Source of the DNA: Hyphomonas beringensis
GTDB taxonomy: Bacteria > Pseudomonadota > Alphaproteobacteria > Caulobacterales > Hyphomonadaceae
Assembly: GCF_000682755.1 (NCBI RefSeq)
Contig: NZ_AWFF01000030.1
Span: 1-64,000 of the forward strand
DNA: 64,000 nt
Reading direction: 5' to 3'
The notes below the pieces were generated by a model. It did not search any database. It was not told the origin of the DNA and was given only the letters and a program-made list of their open reading frames with translations. The position numbers and the translations under genes were made by a program. Shown here piece by piece: positions 52,059-60,995 of this stretch (positions are counted from its first letter, which is position 1; each line of letters starts with the position of its first letter).

Positions 52059-53570
52059 ATGCGCGGTTGGTTACTTGCACTTTGCCTGGTTGTATCTTCG
52101 GGTCAGGCATTCGCCCAGGATGCTCCGAAGGATAGTAAGGAAGCTGCAGAAATTCCGGAGCCGAGTGTCTTTGCATCGGAACACTCTCTGCGCCTCAACG
52201 GAGCCAACATCAAATATAAGACTGTCGCAAGCGAGACCTATCTGCGCGACGACAAGGATGAGCCGACCGCCTCCATCTTCTCCGTTTCATATGTCCGCGA
52301 CGGATTGAGCGATGCCACAAAACGCCCCGTAACCTTCGTATTCAATGGCGGCCCAGGCTCTGCTTCACTCTGGCTTCATATGGGGGCTTTCGGTCCGAAA
52401 CAGGTTATCACACCGTCGGACGCAAAAGGCGTCGGCGCGCCGCCCTATACGATCCGCGATAATCAGAACTCCCTGCTCGATGTCACAGACCTCGTCTTCA
52501 TTGATCCCGTTGGCACCGGCTATTCCCGTCCGCTGGGCGATACCGAAGGCAAGGAATTTTACGGCGTGAATGAGGATGCAGAGAGCATCGCCGAATTCAT
52601 CCGCCTTTGGCTGACAGAGAATGGTCGCTGGAACAGCCCGAAATTTCTGGCTGGCGAAAGCTATGGCACAACGCGCGCTGCGGCCCTGACGGAAAAGCTT
52701 CAAGGCGGCTGGAATGGCATCGGCCTGAACGGCGTGATCCTGATCTCCGCGATCCTGGACTTCCAGACTGCGCGTTTCGCGCCGGCGAACGATACTGCAC
52801 ACCTCGCCTTCTTTCCTACAGAAGCTGCGATCGCCTGGTATCACGGCAAGGCAGACAAGGCGAAATGGAACAATGACTTTGCCGCATTCGTCTCCGATGC
52901 GCGTACCTATGCCATCGAAACGCTGGCCCCTGCCCTGATCCGCGGCTCTACCCTGTCCGATGCTGAGGAAACTCAAATCGCCAATGAGATGAGCGCCTAT
53001 CTTGGCGTCTCGGCTGAGTGGATCAAGCTGGCCAATCTGCGTGTGGAACCGACACGCTTCCGCAAGGAATTGCTGCGCCGCGAAGGCTACACGGTCGGTC
53101 GCTTCGACGGACGCTATAAAGGCATCGATAGCGAAGGCACCAGCGACATGCCGGAAAACGATCCGTCTGGATACGGAATGGATGTCGCCTATGTGGCGGC
53201 CATCAATGACTATCTGACGCGTGAGCTGAAAGTTGATTTCACACGGCCTTACAAGGTTCTGACAGGAGAGCCGGGATCACAGTGGAATTGGGACATGAAC
53301 AATCGCGGCTGGCCATCCTATGTCAACGTCACGCCATGGCTGGGCAAAGGCATGCGGGAAAACCCTGATCTGAAGGTCCTGCTGGCTGCAGGCTGGTATG
53401 ATCTGGCGACACCATTCTTTGGCGCAGAGATGTCCCTTTACAAGAATGGCGTTGTATTGGACCGCGTCCAGTTCGATTATTACGATGCGGGCCACATGAT
53501 GTATCTGAAGGAAAAGGACGGCGAGAAGCTGTCTCAGGATGTGCGCGACTTTATCGAAGCCGCGCACTGA
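52059..53570 (+). CDS. Exported S10-family serine carboxypeptidase
   Basis: The 503-residue precursor has a signal peptide (MRGWLLALCLVVSSGQAFA) and the S10 carboxypeptidase fold: FVFNGGPGSASLWLH for the oxyanion hole, LAGESYGTTRA with the catalytic serine, the aspartate in AAGWYDLATPF and the histidine in YDAGHMMYL. It should remove C-terminal residues from peptides in the periplasm or outside. The ATG at 52059 behind GAGGTG is preferred to the TTG four codons upstream. It stands alone. Confidence 0.92.
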   Translation: MRGWLLALCLVVSSGQAFAQDAPKDSKEAAEIPEPSVFASEHSLRLNGANIKYKTVASETYLRDDKDEPTASIFSVSYVRDGLSDATKRPVTFVFNGGPGSASLWLHMGAFGPKQVITPSDAKGVGAPPYTIRDNQNSLLDVTDLVFIDPVGTGYSRPLGDTEGKEFYGVNEDAESIAEFIRLWLTENGRWNSPKFLAGESYGTTRAAALTEKLQGGWNGIGLNGVILISAILDFQTARFAPANDTAHLAFFPTEAAIAWYHGKADKAKWNNDFAAFVSDARTYAIETLAPALIRGSTLSDAEETQIANEMSAYLGVSAEWIKLANLRVEPTRFRKELLRREGYTVGRFDGRYKGIDSEGTSDMPENDPSGYGMDVAYVAAINDYLTRELKVDFTRPYKVLTGEPGSQWNWDMNNRGWPSYVNVTPWLGKGMRENPDLKVLLAAGWYDLATPFFGAEMSLYKNGVVLDRVQFDYYDAGHMMYLKEKDGEKLSQDVRDFIEAAH

Positions 53571-53585
53571 TAAAAATCTCTAAGA

Positions 53586-54053
53586 CTATACCTTGCGAAC
53601 GAGGGCCGTGTTCATGCGCGCGCCCTCGACAATGACGGCTTCACCTTCGCTGATGGTGGAGCCGTCTGACACCTCAGCCCCCCAAACCGTATCGCCAATT
53701 TTGACACGGCCGCTACCGGCTGCGGAGAAGTCGCCGGTCGCAATGCCACGCTGACCTACCAGGCTGGCCATACGCTTATTGAGCGTAGGATGCTCTTCGC
53801 CGCTGTTGCGCATGCCTGAAAGAACTGTGCGGCCCAAAACAACCAGCGCGAAGGCGGCCACCCCGAATACGATAAGCTGCCCCTGCCAGGTCGACAGGTT
53901 ATCTGGCGCAAAATAGGCAAAGGCCGCCGTCAACCAGGCTGCAATGGAGACCATCAGCAGGTCGAACGTGCCGGTCATCATCTCGATACCGAACAGCAGC
54001 AGACCAATCGCCAGCCAGTGCCAGAATGTCAGCTCAGTGAAGATCTGTTCCAT
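53586..54053 (-). CDS. NfeD-family membrane protein
   Basis: The 155-residue protein has three hydrophobic segments in its first 85 residues (WLAIGLLLFGIEMM, AWLTAAFAYF, LIVFGVAAFALVVLG) and a C-terminal OB-fold (GQRGIATGDFSAAGSGRVKIGDTVW). NfeD proteins pair with SPFH proteins, and the SPFH gene lies directly upstream with a three-base gap. It is likely part of a membrane microdomain or protein quality complex. Confidence 0.93.
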   Translation of the reverse strand: MEQIFTELTFWHWLAIGLLLFGIEMMTGTFDLLMVSIAAWLTAAFAYFAPDNLSTWQGQLIVFGVAAFALVVLGRTVLSGMRNSGEEHPTLNKRMASLVGQRGIATGDFSAAGSGRVKIGDTVWGAEVSDGSTISEGEAVIVEGARMNTALVRKV

Positions 54054-54056
54054 GTA

Positions 54057-54974
54057 TCAGTCCTCCTTCTTCTTGGCGTCCGTCAGTCCCTTGATGCCTT
54101 CGATTGTGCCGATGATGCTGGAGAACTCCGCCGGAATAATGACCGTCTTCTGCTGGTTGGAGGATGCCAGTTTCTCAAAGGCCTGCACATAGGCCTGGCC
54201 GAGGAAGTAGTTGATGGCGTTTACGTCACCGGCCGCGATGGCTTGGCTGACCATTTCGGTTGCCTTCGCTTCGGCTTCGGCTTCGCGCTCGCGTGCTTCA
54301 GCATCACGGAAAGCGGCTTCCCGGCGCCCTTCGGCCTCCAGAATTTGTGCTTGTTTTTGGCCTTCAGCCTTCAGAATGGCGGACTGCTTGTCGCCTTCTG
54401 CGGTGAGGATTTCCGCACGCTTCAGGCGCTCTGCCTTCATCTGGCGGGCCATGGCCTCGGTGATATCAGCAGGCGGGCTGAGATCCGCGATCTCTATACG
54501 GGTGACCTTTACACCCCACGGATTGGTCGCGGCATCAATGACTGTCAGGAGGCGCGCATTGATATCGTCCCGGTTCGACAGCACTTCGTCCAGATCCATT
54601 GAACCGACAACCGTACGGATGTTCGTCAGTGCCAGATTGGTAATGGCATGATGCAAATTGTTGACCTCATAGGCCGCAGAAACGGCATCCACGACCTGGA
54701 TGAAGACCACGGCATCACAGGAAACCATGGCGTTGTCCTTGGTGATCACCTCCTGCTGGGGCACATCCAGAACTGTCTCCATCATGTTCATCTTGCGGCC
54801 AACCCGGTCAAAGAACGGCGTGATGATGGACATGCCCGGCCCGAGCGTGCGCGTGTATCTTCCGAAGCGCTCAACCGTATAGTTATATCCTTGGGGCACA
54901 AATTTGAACGCCGACGTCAGGCCGATCAGACCGACAACAGCAACCAGAATAACGACAGCAAAAATCGGGTCCAC
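54057..54974 (-). CDS. SPFH/Band 7 membrane protein (QmcA/stomatin-like)
   Basis: The 305-residue protein has an N-terminal membrane segment (VVILVAVVGLIGLTSAF), the SPFH domain from about 20 to 190 (FVPQGYNYTVERFGRYTRTL, DVPQQEVITKDNAMVSCDAV, NPWGVKVTRIEI) and a coiled-coil rich in alanine, glutamate and lysine (KAEGQKQAQILEAEGRREA). It starts at GTG. It is in an operon with nfeD. Such pairs organise membrane domains and may scaffold the FtsH protease. Confidence 0.93.
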   Translation of the reverse strand: MDPIFAVVILVAVVGLIGLTSAFKFVPQGYNYTVERFGRYTRTLGPGMSIITPFFDRVGRKMNMMETVLDVPQQEVITKDNAMVSCDAVVFIQVVDAVSAAYEVNNLHHAITNLALTNIRTVVGSMDLDEVLSNRDDINARLLTVIDAATNPWGVKVTRIEIADLSPPADITEAMARQMKAERLKRAEILTAEGDKQSAILKAEGQKQAQILEAEGRREAAFRDAEAREREAEAEAKATEMVSQAIAAGDVNAINYFLGQAYVQAFEKLASSNQQKTVIIPAEFSSIIGTIEGIKGLTDAKKKED

Positions 54975-55044
54975 GTGCCCTCTCCTTTATTATTACCTGT
55001 ATTTAAGGTGGGGAGAGTTTTCCGTTATTCAATAAAAATTGGGC

Positions 55045-55084
55045 GAAAAAAGGGTGCGCCCGGCCCCACCAGACGCACCCTTTA
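55045..55084 (-). terminator. Rho-independent terminator after the peroxiredoxin
   Basis: On the minus strand, AAAGGGTGCG and CGCACCCTTT form a 10-base stem around a 15-base loop, followed by a run of T (CCCTTTTTTCG). It lies 33 bases after the peroxiredoxin stop. The plus strand also ends in TTT, but no gene points that way. Confidence 0.88.
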
Positions 55085-55116
55085 TGTCTCACTTTGCTTA
55101 AAAAAGCTCGCGGGAA

Positions 55117-55599
55117 TTAGAGCTGATTCAACATGTAGTCCGCGCTGGAAACCTTGAACTCACCGCCGTCTTCGACATTGAGCTCAGAAACCACGCCATC
55201 TTTCACGATCATGGAATAACGCTGGGAGCGCTGACCCATGCCAAAGCCGCTCGCATCCAGTTCCAGGCCAACAGCCTTCGCAAAGGCGCCATTGCCATCG
55301 GCCAGCATGCGCACGCTTTCATTTGCGTCAGCATCCTTGCCCCATGCGCCCATGACGAACACGTCATTCACGGACGTACAGACAATATCGTCCACGCCTT
55401 TGGCTTTCAGATCACCCGCCTTGTCGACAAAGCCCGGCAGGTGACGCGCCGAACAGGTTGGCGTGTAGGCGCCAGGAACAGCAAACAGCGCAACGGTCTT
55501 GCCGCCGAACACATCCGCCGTCGTTCGGGGTTGAGGGCCATCTTCCGTCATCTCCATGAAGGTAGCCTCGGGAAGCTTGTCACCGACCTTGATGCTCAT
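55117..55599 (-). CDS. Peroxiredoxin (Prx5 type)
   Basis: The 160-residue protein has the Prx5 core with catalytic Cys49 in VPGAYTPTCSARHLPGF, and matches the atypical two-cysteine or glutaredoxin-dependent group (FVMGAWGKDADANESVRMLADG). It reduces peroxides in the cytoplasm. The start MSIKVGDKLP at 55599 follows GAGAGAAAG; the frame extends to 55650. A second cysteine occurs in IVCTSVND. It is divergent from yqgE. Confidence 0.93.
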   Translation of the reverse strand: MSIKVGDKLPEATFMEMTEDGPQPRTTADVFGGKTVALFAVPGAYTPTCSARHLPGFVDKAGDLKAKGVDDIVCTSVNDVFVMGAWGKDADANESVRMLADGNGAFAKAVGLELDASGFGMGQRSQRYSMIVKDGVVSELNVEDGGEFKVSSADYMLNQL

Positions 55600-55722
55600 A
55601 TCTTTCTCTCCTTGATTATCGTGCCGTTGAGATAGGTGTTCCGCCGTCATGCGACAAGCGCGCTATCCCTTGCCAATAGTCTGGATTTGCCTCAGCATCA
55701 TCGCATAAAGGTATACGGACGT

Positions 55723-56283
55723 ATGGATGTTGACCTGACAGGAAAAGTATTGATTGCCTTGCCAGGCATCGGAGATCCGAGGTTTGCCCGGTCTGTCATC
55801 CTGCTATGCGCCCATTCCCCCGAATTCGCGATGGGCATCGTTCTCAACAATCCCATGGTCGGCTTGAAACTGCCCCAGCTACTCGAGCAGCTGGATGTAC
55901 CTGTGGAGATCGACGTATCCGATTCCTACGTGCTGGATGGCGGCCCGGTCAGCAGTGATCGCGGCTTCGTGCTTCATACCGAAGACGTGATGAGCGAAGG
56001 CGCAACGCTGGAGGTCAATGAGGACCTCTGCATGACCGCGACACGAGACATTCTACACGCCATTGCTTCTGAGGCAGCGCCACGCCGCTCTGTGCTCGCT
56101 CTGGGCTATTCAGGCTGGGGCGCAGGACAATTGGAATATGAACTGGCAGAAAATGCCTGGCTCGTTGCCGATCCTGACCCTGAACTGGTGTTTGGAGAGG
56201 ACCATGAAGAGAAATGGCACAATGCCCTGAGCAGTCTGGGCGTGGATACGGGCCGTCTTCAGGTCGATCCCGGCCGCGCCTGA
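55723..56283 (+). CDS. yqgE: YqgE/AlgH family protein (DUF179)
   Basis: The 186-residue protein has the AlgH signature GKVLIALPGIGDPRFARSV (7-25), HSPEFAMGIVLNNPM and VLDGGPVSSDRGFVLH, then LGYSGWGAGQLEYEL. The family is widespread and its function is not firmly established. The start at 55723 is preferred over an upstream frame to 55636 because the domain begins here. It is convergent with the EAL gene (stop codons adjacent). Confidence 0.93.
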   Translation: MDVDLTGKVLIALPGIGDPRFARSVILLCAHSPEFAMGIVLNNPMVGLKLPQLLEQLDVPVEIDVSDSYVLDGGPVSSDRGFVLHTEDVMSEGATLEVNEDLCMTATRDILHAIASEAAPRRSVLALGYSGWGAGQLEYELAENAWLVADPDPELVFGEDHEEKWHNALSSLGVDTGRLQVDPGRA

Positions 56284-57405
56284 TCAGCCCAGCAGAAACT
56301 TCATGGCCGCTTCTTCATCCATTGGCCGCGCGAACGCAAATCCTTGTGCGTAGTCAAAACCAAGGCTGCGAAGGCGGGCCGCATCTTCCTTGTTCTCGAC
56401 GCCTTCTGCGGTCGTCGTCATCCCCAGACGGCTCGCCAGCAAGGTGATCGCCCCGAGGATCGTGTCAGTACGATATTGGCCCAGGCGACGAGTCAAACCG
56501 TGATCCACCTTCAGGCTATCTGCCGGAAAGTCCGCCAGCCAGGCGAAGGATGAGTGTCCGGTCCCGAAATCATCCAGAACAAGCCCGGCCCCTACAGCCT
56601 TCAATGCCATGACAGCGGCCAGGGCGTGGTTCTCATCGCGCAGCGCCGCCTGCTCCGTCAGCTCGATCCGGATGGCACGCTCAGGCAGGCCATAGCCATT
56701 CATCAAGGCTTCAACCAGCGCAGGCAAGGCACTTCTCGCCAGATCCCGCGCCGTCAAATTCACATGCATGAACAAATCATCGCGGCCCGAAGCTTCGCGC
56801 AGCTTGGACAGGGTTTCCGCGGACCGGATCAGCATGTTGGAGGCAAGTGCCTCGTCTTCATAGCGGCTGGGGGGCGATTTCACATCGCCATCATCCCAGC
56901 GCGCCAAAGCTTCGAAGCCGGCAATGCGGCCATTGGCCAACGATACAATCGGCTGGAAAACCGGATGCAAATCTGGCCCCGGTTTCAGGTCCGACGGGTC
57001 CATGTCCGAAAACTCAGAGCCGCTAAGCAACAGGCCATGCGCTTCTGCATCACCGATAAACGCCCCGACAAGATGAATATCTTCGCCGCGAGACAGGCGC
57101 AACGCGCATCTGACCGGGCCTTCATTATCCGCAAAGGCTTGCGCCAGACGCCCTCGGCTCAGGCCCTCGAACATCTGTTCAATGGCATCCAGCGTCCAGT
57201 CCCCGGCCAATTCCGACAAGGCGCTACCACTGCCCGTCTCAATGACCAGATGCCGTGTGGGCGCAAACCAGTGCCAGCTGCCTTGAGGCTGAGTTGTAGG
57301 GCCAAGAGTCATATAGCCATATCTATCGCTATGAATCCGGCCTGACGAGGGCGAAAAGGACATGATCGCGGCGTTCGCCTGCGATTTCGAGATAAGCCTT
57401 TGCAT
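56284..57405 (-). CDS. EAL-domain cyclic-di-GMP phosphodiesterase
   Basis: The 373-residue protein has an N-terminal region of about 145 residues with no signature I recognise, then an EAL domain (about 147-373) containing FQPIVSLANGRIAGFEALARW, HVNLTAR, IELTEQA, LDDFGTGHSS, the lysine in LKVDHG, TAEGVEN and YAQGFAFARP. All metal and catalytic residues appear present, so it should degrade cyclic-di-GMP. The start at 57405 overlaps the GNAT gene by 77 bases; a start at 57363 or 57312 is also possible. It is last in a run that begins with thrC. Confidence 0.88.
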   Translation of the reverse strand: MQRLISKSQANAAIMSFSPSSGRIHSDRYGYMTLGPTTQPQGSWHWFAPTRHLVIETGSGSALSELAGDWTLDAIEQMFEGLSRGRLAQAFADNEGPVRCALRLSRGEDIHLVGAFIGDAEAHGLLLSGSEFSDMDPSDLKPGPDLHPVFQPIVSLANGRIAGFEALARWDDGDVKSPPSRYEDEALASNMLIRSAETLSKLREASGRDDLFMHVNLTARDLARSALPALVEALMNGYGLPERAIRIELTEQAALRDENHALAAVMALKAVGAGLVLDDFGTGHSSFAWLADFPADSLKVDHGLTRRLGQYRTDTILGAITLLASRLGMTTTAEGVENKEDAARLRSLGFDYAQGFAFARPMDEEAAMKFLLG

Positions 57406-57892
57406 GTCCCTCTTCCTGAAATCCGTTTGTTTCCAATACTTTCCGGGAACGCAGGTTTGATGCCAGAATGCCCGCTTCTATGCGATAAAGTCCCAATTCA
57501 CTGAAAGACCATTGGCAAACAGCCCCAACGCCTTCGGCCATATAGCCATGGCCCTGGAAGTCCTTCCCAAGCCAATAGCCCATGCTGGCCGCGCTTGCGG
57601 GCCATGGGCGAACATTGGTGAGGGAAATCCCGCCCACAAGGCGGTCATCCTTCAAACGCCGGATCAGGAAGACAAAAGCCCGGCCGGACTTCCAGCCATT
57701 TTTCCAGGCATGCGTGCGACGCGTCCAGTCTGCTCTGGAATTGGCATCCTTGGACCATAGCGGCTCCCAACGCTCCAGATGCTTGCGGCTGGATTTACGC
57801 AGTTCAGACCAGTCCTCAAAGTCAGATTTCCGCGCCGGCGTGATCACCAGGCGTTCTGATACAAGGACCGTATCCTTTCTTCTCGGAGGCAT
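57329..57892 (-). CDS. GNAT acetyltransferase (RimJ/RimL type)
   Basis: The 187-residue protein has the GNAT fold of ribosomal-protein N-acetyltransferases: RLVITPARKSDFEDWSEL, LVGGISLTNV, ASMGYWLGKDFQGHGYMAEG (acetyl-CoA site QGHGYM), LGLYRIEAGILASNLRSRKV and ETNGFQEEGHAKAYL. It probably acetylates an N-terminal amine. It follows thrC with four bases between stop and start. The M16 peptidase gene often found between thrC and this gene in alphaproteobacteria is absent. Confidence 0.92.
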   Translation of the reverse strand: MPPRRKDTVLVSERLVITPARKSDFEDWSELRKSSRKHLERWEPLWSKDANSRADWTRRTHAWKNGWKSGRAFVFLIRRLKDDRLVGGISLTNVRPWPASAASMGYWLGKDFQGHGYMAEGVGAVCQWSFSELGLYRIEAGILASNLRSRKVLETNGFQEEGHAKAYLEIAGERRDHVLFALVRPDS

Positions 57893-57895
57893 GAT

Positions 57896-59272
57896 CTACC
57901 CGGTTATCTCTTCTACGCGCGCGCGGACAGCACCGAGATTGGGCTCAATACGCTCGAACACCTCTTCCTGATCGCGCAGACCTTTAACACGGTCCGGCAG
58001 CGGGCAGTCGCGCCCCGTCGCCTCCAGAACCGTTTCAGGAAACTTCGCAGGAGAGGCCGTTGCGAGCACAACTGTCGCGACATCAGCTTTCGGCAAAGAC
58101 CGCGCGACATGCGTTCCAACAGCCGTGTGCGGACAAATGAGCCAGCCCGTTTCGGCCTCAACCCTCTTCATCTCGGCCATTGTATCGAGATTGCTGACAC
58201 TTGCTGCCTTCATGCCGGAACACGCAAGCCGGCTCGTCACGTTTTCCGGCAGCACGGCCTCTCCCGACTGCGCGAAACTATTGTAGGCCGAACGCACCAC
58301 ATCGCTGTCACGTCCAGACAATTCAAACAGCAGGCGCTCAAAATTGGATGGAATGGAAATATCCATCGCAGGGCTCGGCGTGGAAACCGCAGCCTCTCTC
58401 GCCATAACACCTGTATTGAAAATACGCGCGAGAGAATCGTTTTCGTTCACGGCACAGACGATTTCCAGGCCACCCGTGAGCATCCCGCAGCGCGCAGCCA
58501 CATAACCGGCCAGCGCATCGCCCATATTCCCGCTGGGCACCACGAACCGGATAGGCTGGGCCAGCGCAGCCTGAGCTGTCGCGTAATAAACCATCTGCGC
58601 AGCAATGCGCACCCAATTGATTGAGTTGACGCCAGAGAGGCCAACTCGCGTCACGAAATCACGATCCGAAAACAGGGATTTCACAATTGTTTGACAGGTG
58701 TCGAAATCGCTATCGAGCGCGAGATTGAAAACATTCTCTGCGCCGGTGGTCGTCATGAACAGGCGTTGCACCGGCGATATCCGCTCGAACGGGTGCAGGA
58801 TGACGAGATTGGCATTCTTCGCTCCGGCAAAAGCCGCGGCCGCAGCACCGCCCGTATCGCCCGAAGTCGCGCACATGATCGTCATGCGCTGGCCCGTCTT
58901 GGCCAGCAAATGGTCATACAGCTGACCAATCAGCTGCATCGCCACATCCTTGAACGCCAGCGTCGGGCCGTGGTGCAGCTCAAGCTGCCAACTGGCCGGT
59001 CCCGTCTGGGTCAGCGGCGCAACGGATTGGTGTGCGAACGTCCCATAGGCTTTCTCGCAGAGCCCCTCTAGTTCATCCAGAGACAGGGTATCGCCCGCGA
59101 AGGCGGACAGGATACGCGCAGCAACCTGCGTATAGGTCTCGCCCGGTTTGGCCGGAGCAATGGACGGAAATGTTTCCGGGACATACAGCCCCCCATCGGG
59201 CGCCAAGCCAGCCAGGCAAGCCCCGACAAAATCAACAGGTTCAGATTGTCCCCGTGTGGAAATATACTTCAC
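57896..59272 (-). CDS. thrC: Threonine synthase
   Basis: The 458-residue PLP enzyme converts phosphohomoserine to threonine. It has KYISTRGQSEPVDF at the start, the PLP lysine in HHGPTLAFKDVAMQ, CATSGDTGGAAAAAF and VVPSGNMGDALAGYVA, typical of the longer, fungal/proteobacterial ThrC form. The start is GTG 59272 behind AAGGA; the frame extends to 59362. It overlaps surf1 by four bases, so the two are translationally coupled. Confidence 0.95.
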   Translation of the reverse strand: MKYISTRGQSEPVDFVGACLAGLAPDGGLYVPETFPSIAPAKPGETYTQVAARILSAFAGDTLSLDELEGLCEKAYGTFAHQSVAPLTQTGPASWQLELHHGPTLAFKDVAMQLIGQLYDHLLAKTGQRMTIMCATSGDTGGAAAAAFAGAKNANLVILHPFERISPVQRLFMTTTGAENVFNLALDSDFDTCQTIVKSLFSDRDFVTRVGLSGVNSINWVRIAAQMVYYATAQAALAQPIRFVVPSGNMGDALAGYVAARCGMLTGGLEIVCAVNENDSLARIFNTGVMAREAAVSTPSPAMDISIPSNFERLLFELSGRDSDVVRSAYNSFAQSGEAVLPENVTSRLACSGMKAASVSNLDTMAEMKRVEAETGWLICPHTAVGTHVARSLPKADVATVVLATASPAKFPETVLEATGRDCPLPDRVKGLRDQEEVFERIEPNLGAVRARVEEITG

Positions 59273-59961
59273 GATCCATTCCTTCCGCGTAGCCGCAAGC
59301 GGCCTTTCTGGTGATGGAAAGCCAGATACACAGCCAGCAAGGCCATGGCGAGCCCCCACCACGTAATCGCATAGCCAAAATGCCGTTGGGGCGGCAGTTG
59401 GTCATCCATTCGAAGGCGGGCAAACGGGTTGCGTCCAGCCTTCGCCCGGCCATTCTCGACCATGCGCAATGTTTGAGGTTCAAAGACATCCGGATCAATG
59501 CGGGCTGCATTCTCCGGCGACAGCAAATGCGACAGTTCCGCGGGCTTGTAGGAGTAGAAGACGCCAGAAGCGGGATGGTCCTTGCCTGCGAACGGATTTT
59601 TTCCACCCGGAGTCTTGTAGATCCCCTCCGCCGCAAATTTGAGATTGGCCCCGCAATCCGGCCCCTGGCACGGCACGGGCGGGTCGACCTGATACAACAG
59701 CTCGATCGTGGTGAAGACGATATCGTCACCGCGATCAATCGCCACCACACGGCGCCAAGCTGATGCACCATCCGCATAGGCGTAGACCATGGCCTCGCTG
59801 CCAGGCACGACACGGCCTTCCAGCATCTGCCATTCGGGCTCCATCTCATCCAGCGCCATTTTCTCGCTGAATCGGCCATACTGCCAATTCCCCAGCATGA
59901 TCAGGATGACCAGACTGACCAGCGTGAACACCGTCATCACAGGATATGGCCGGAAGCTCAT
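59269..59961 (-). CDS. SURF1 family cytochrome oxidase assembly protein
   Basis: The 230-residue protein has two membrane helices, one near the N-terminus (VMTVFTLVSLVILIMLGNWQ, which includes the conserved GNWQ) and one at the C-terminus (ITWWGLAMALLAVYLAFHH). SURF1 motifs GRFSEK and the PLP-free Shy1 core (VPGSEAMVYAYADG) are present. It helps insert haem a into subunit I of cytochrome aa3 oxidase. A strong terminator separates it from ctaE, so it may have its own promoter or depend on read-through. Confidence 0.93.
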   Translation of the reverse strand: MSFRPYPVMTVFTLVSLVILIMLGNWQYGRFSEKMALDEMEPEWQMLEGRVVPGSEAMVYAYADGASAWRRVVAIDRGDDIVFTTIELLYQVDPPVPCQGPDCGANLKFAAEGIYKTPGGKNPFAGKDHPASGVFYSYKPAELSHLLSPENAARIDPDVFEPQTLRMVENGRAKAGRNPFARLRMDDQLPPQRHFGYAITWWGLAMALLAVYLAFHHQKGRLRLRGRNGS

Positions 59962-59975
59962 GGAAAACTATACCT

Positions 59976-60017
59976 TGAAAAAAATCAGGCCCGCCAGGCA
60001 TGTCGCCGGCGGGCCTG
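59976..60017 (-). terminator. Rho-independent terminator after ctaE
   Basis: On the minus strand the 10-base perfect stem CAGGCCCGCC/GGCGGGCCTG with a 12-base loop is followed by ATTTTTTTC. It lies between ctaE and surf1, inside an otherwise unidirectional run of genes. Confidence 0.92.
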
Positions 60018-60045
60018 GTGTAAATTAGCTCGTCAGCAAGGCGGC

Positions 60046-60918
60046 CTAGCCGCCATGGGCCAGGAACGGCACCACATAAACGAATGCAAAGAGGAAGATC
60101 CAGACGACGTCAACGAAGTGCCAGTACCAGGCAGCAAACTCAAAGCCGAGGTGCTTCTCAGCGCTCATATTGCCAGCCATCAGGCGCAGCAGGCAGACGA
60201 TCAGGAAGAGCGTACCGATGACTACGTGCGCACCGTGGAAGCCCGTCGCCATAAAGAAGGCAGAGCCATACAGCGTACCGTCAAAGGTGAACTGGGCGTG
60301 CTGATATTCGAAGACCTGCAGGCAGGTGAACATCATGCCGAGCAGAATGGTCAGCAGCAGGCCAAGCTTTGCACCGGAACGGTCATCATGCTGCAGCGCG
60401 TGGTGCGCCCAGGTAACCGTCGTACCGGACAGGAGCAGGATCAGCGTGTTCATCAGCGGCAGGTGGAAGGGGTCAAAAGTCTCAACGCCTACTGGCGGCC
60501 AGTCTCTGAAGCGCGAAAGCCCTTCAGCGAAGAGCGGGTTCGCAGCATCCCAATTCGGGCCGACGCGCGCGCTGTTGAAGATAGCAAACTCAAAAAAGCT
60601 CCAGAACCAACCTGCGAAGAACATAACTTCGGAGGCGATAAACAGGATCATCCCGTAGCGAAGACCGATCATGACGACCGGCGTGTGGTCCCCGTGACGG
60701 CCTTCCTTGATGACTTCGCGCCACCAACCGAACATGACCCAGGCAACCATTGCCAGGCCAAGGGCGAGCAGCCACCAGGTGCCCTTTTCAAGGCCAAACA
60801 GGCCTTTCATGAACGTTACCCCGCCAAGCGCCGTCACAACGACAGACATAGACCCAAGCAGTGGCCAGGGTGATGGATTGACGAGATGGTAATCGTGTTT
60901 GACTTCGTCGTGAGCCAT
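60046..60918 (-). CDS. ctaE: Cytochrome c oxidase subunit III
   Basis: The 290-residue inner-membrane protein has seven hydrophobic helices and the CoxIII landmarks HDYHLVNPSPWPLLGS, REVIKEGRHGDHTPVV, FIASEVMFFAGWFW, SARVGPNW and ATGFHGAHVVIGT, ending in WYWHFVDVVWIFLFAFVYV. It is a structural subunit of aa3-type oxidase. It is followed by a strong terminator and preceded by ctaG. Confidence 0.97.
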   Translation of the reverse strand: MAHDEVKHDYHLVNPSPWPLLGSMSVVVTALGGVTFMKGLFGLEKGTWWLLALGLAMVAWVMFGWWREVIKEGRHGDHTPVVMIGLRYGMILFIASEVMFFAGWFWSFFEFAIFNSARVGPNWDAANPLFAEGLSRFRDWPPVGVETFDPFHLPLMNTLILLLSGTTVTWAHHALQHDDRSGAKLGLLLTILLGMMFTCLQVFEYQHAQFTFDGTLYGSAFFMATGFHGAHVVIGTLFLIVCLLRLMAGNMSAEKHLGFEFAAWYWHFVDVVWIFLFAFVYVVPFLAHGG

Positions 60919-60995
60919 GGCCTTTTAGACCCCTCTAGAAATTCACATGAATCAGATCGCTCTTTAGCCCGCTCCGCATAGGAAACGCAACTGTA

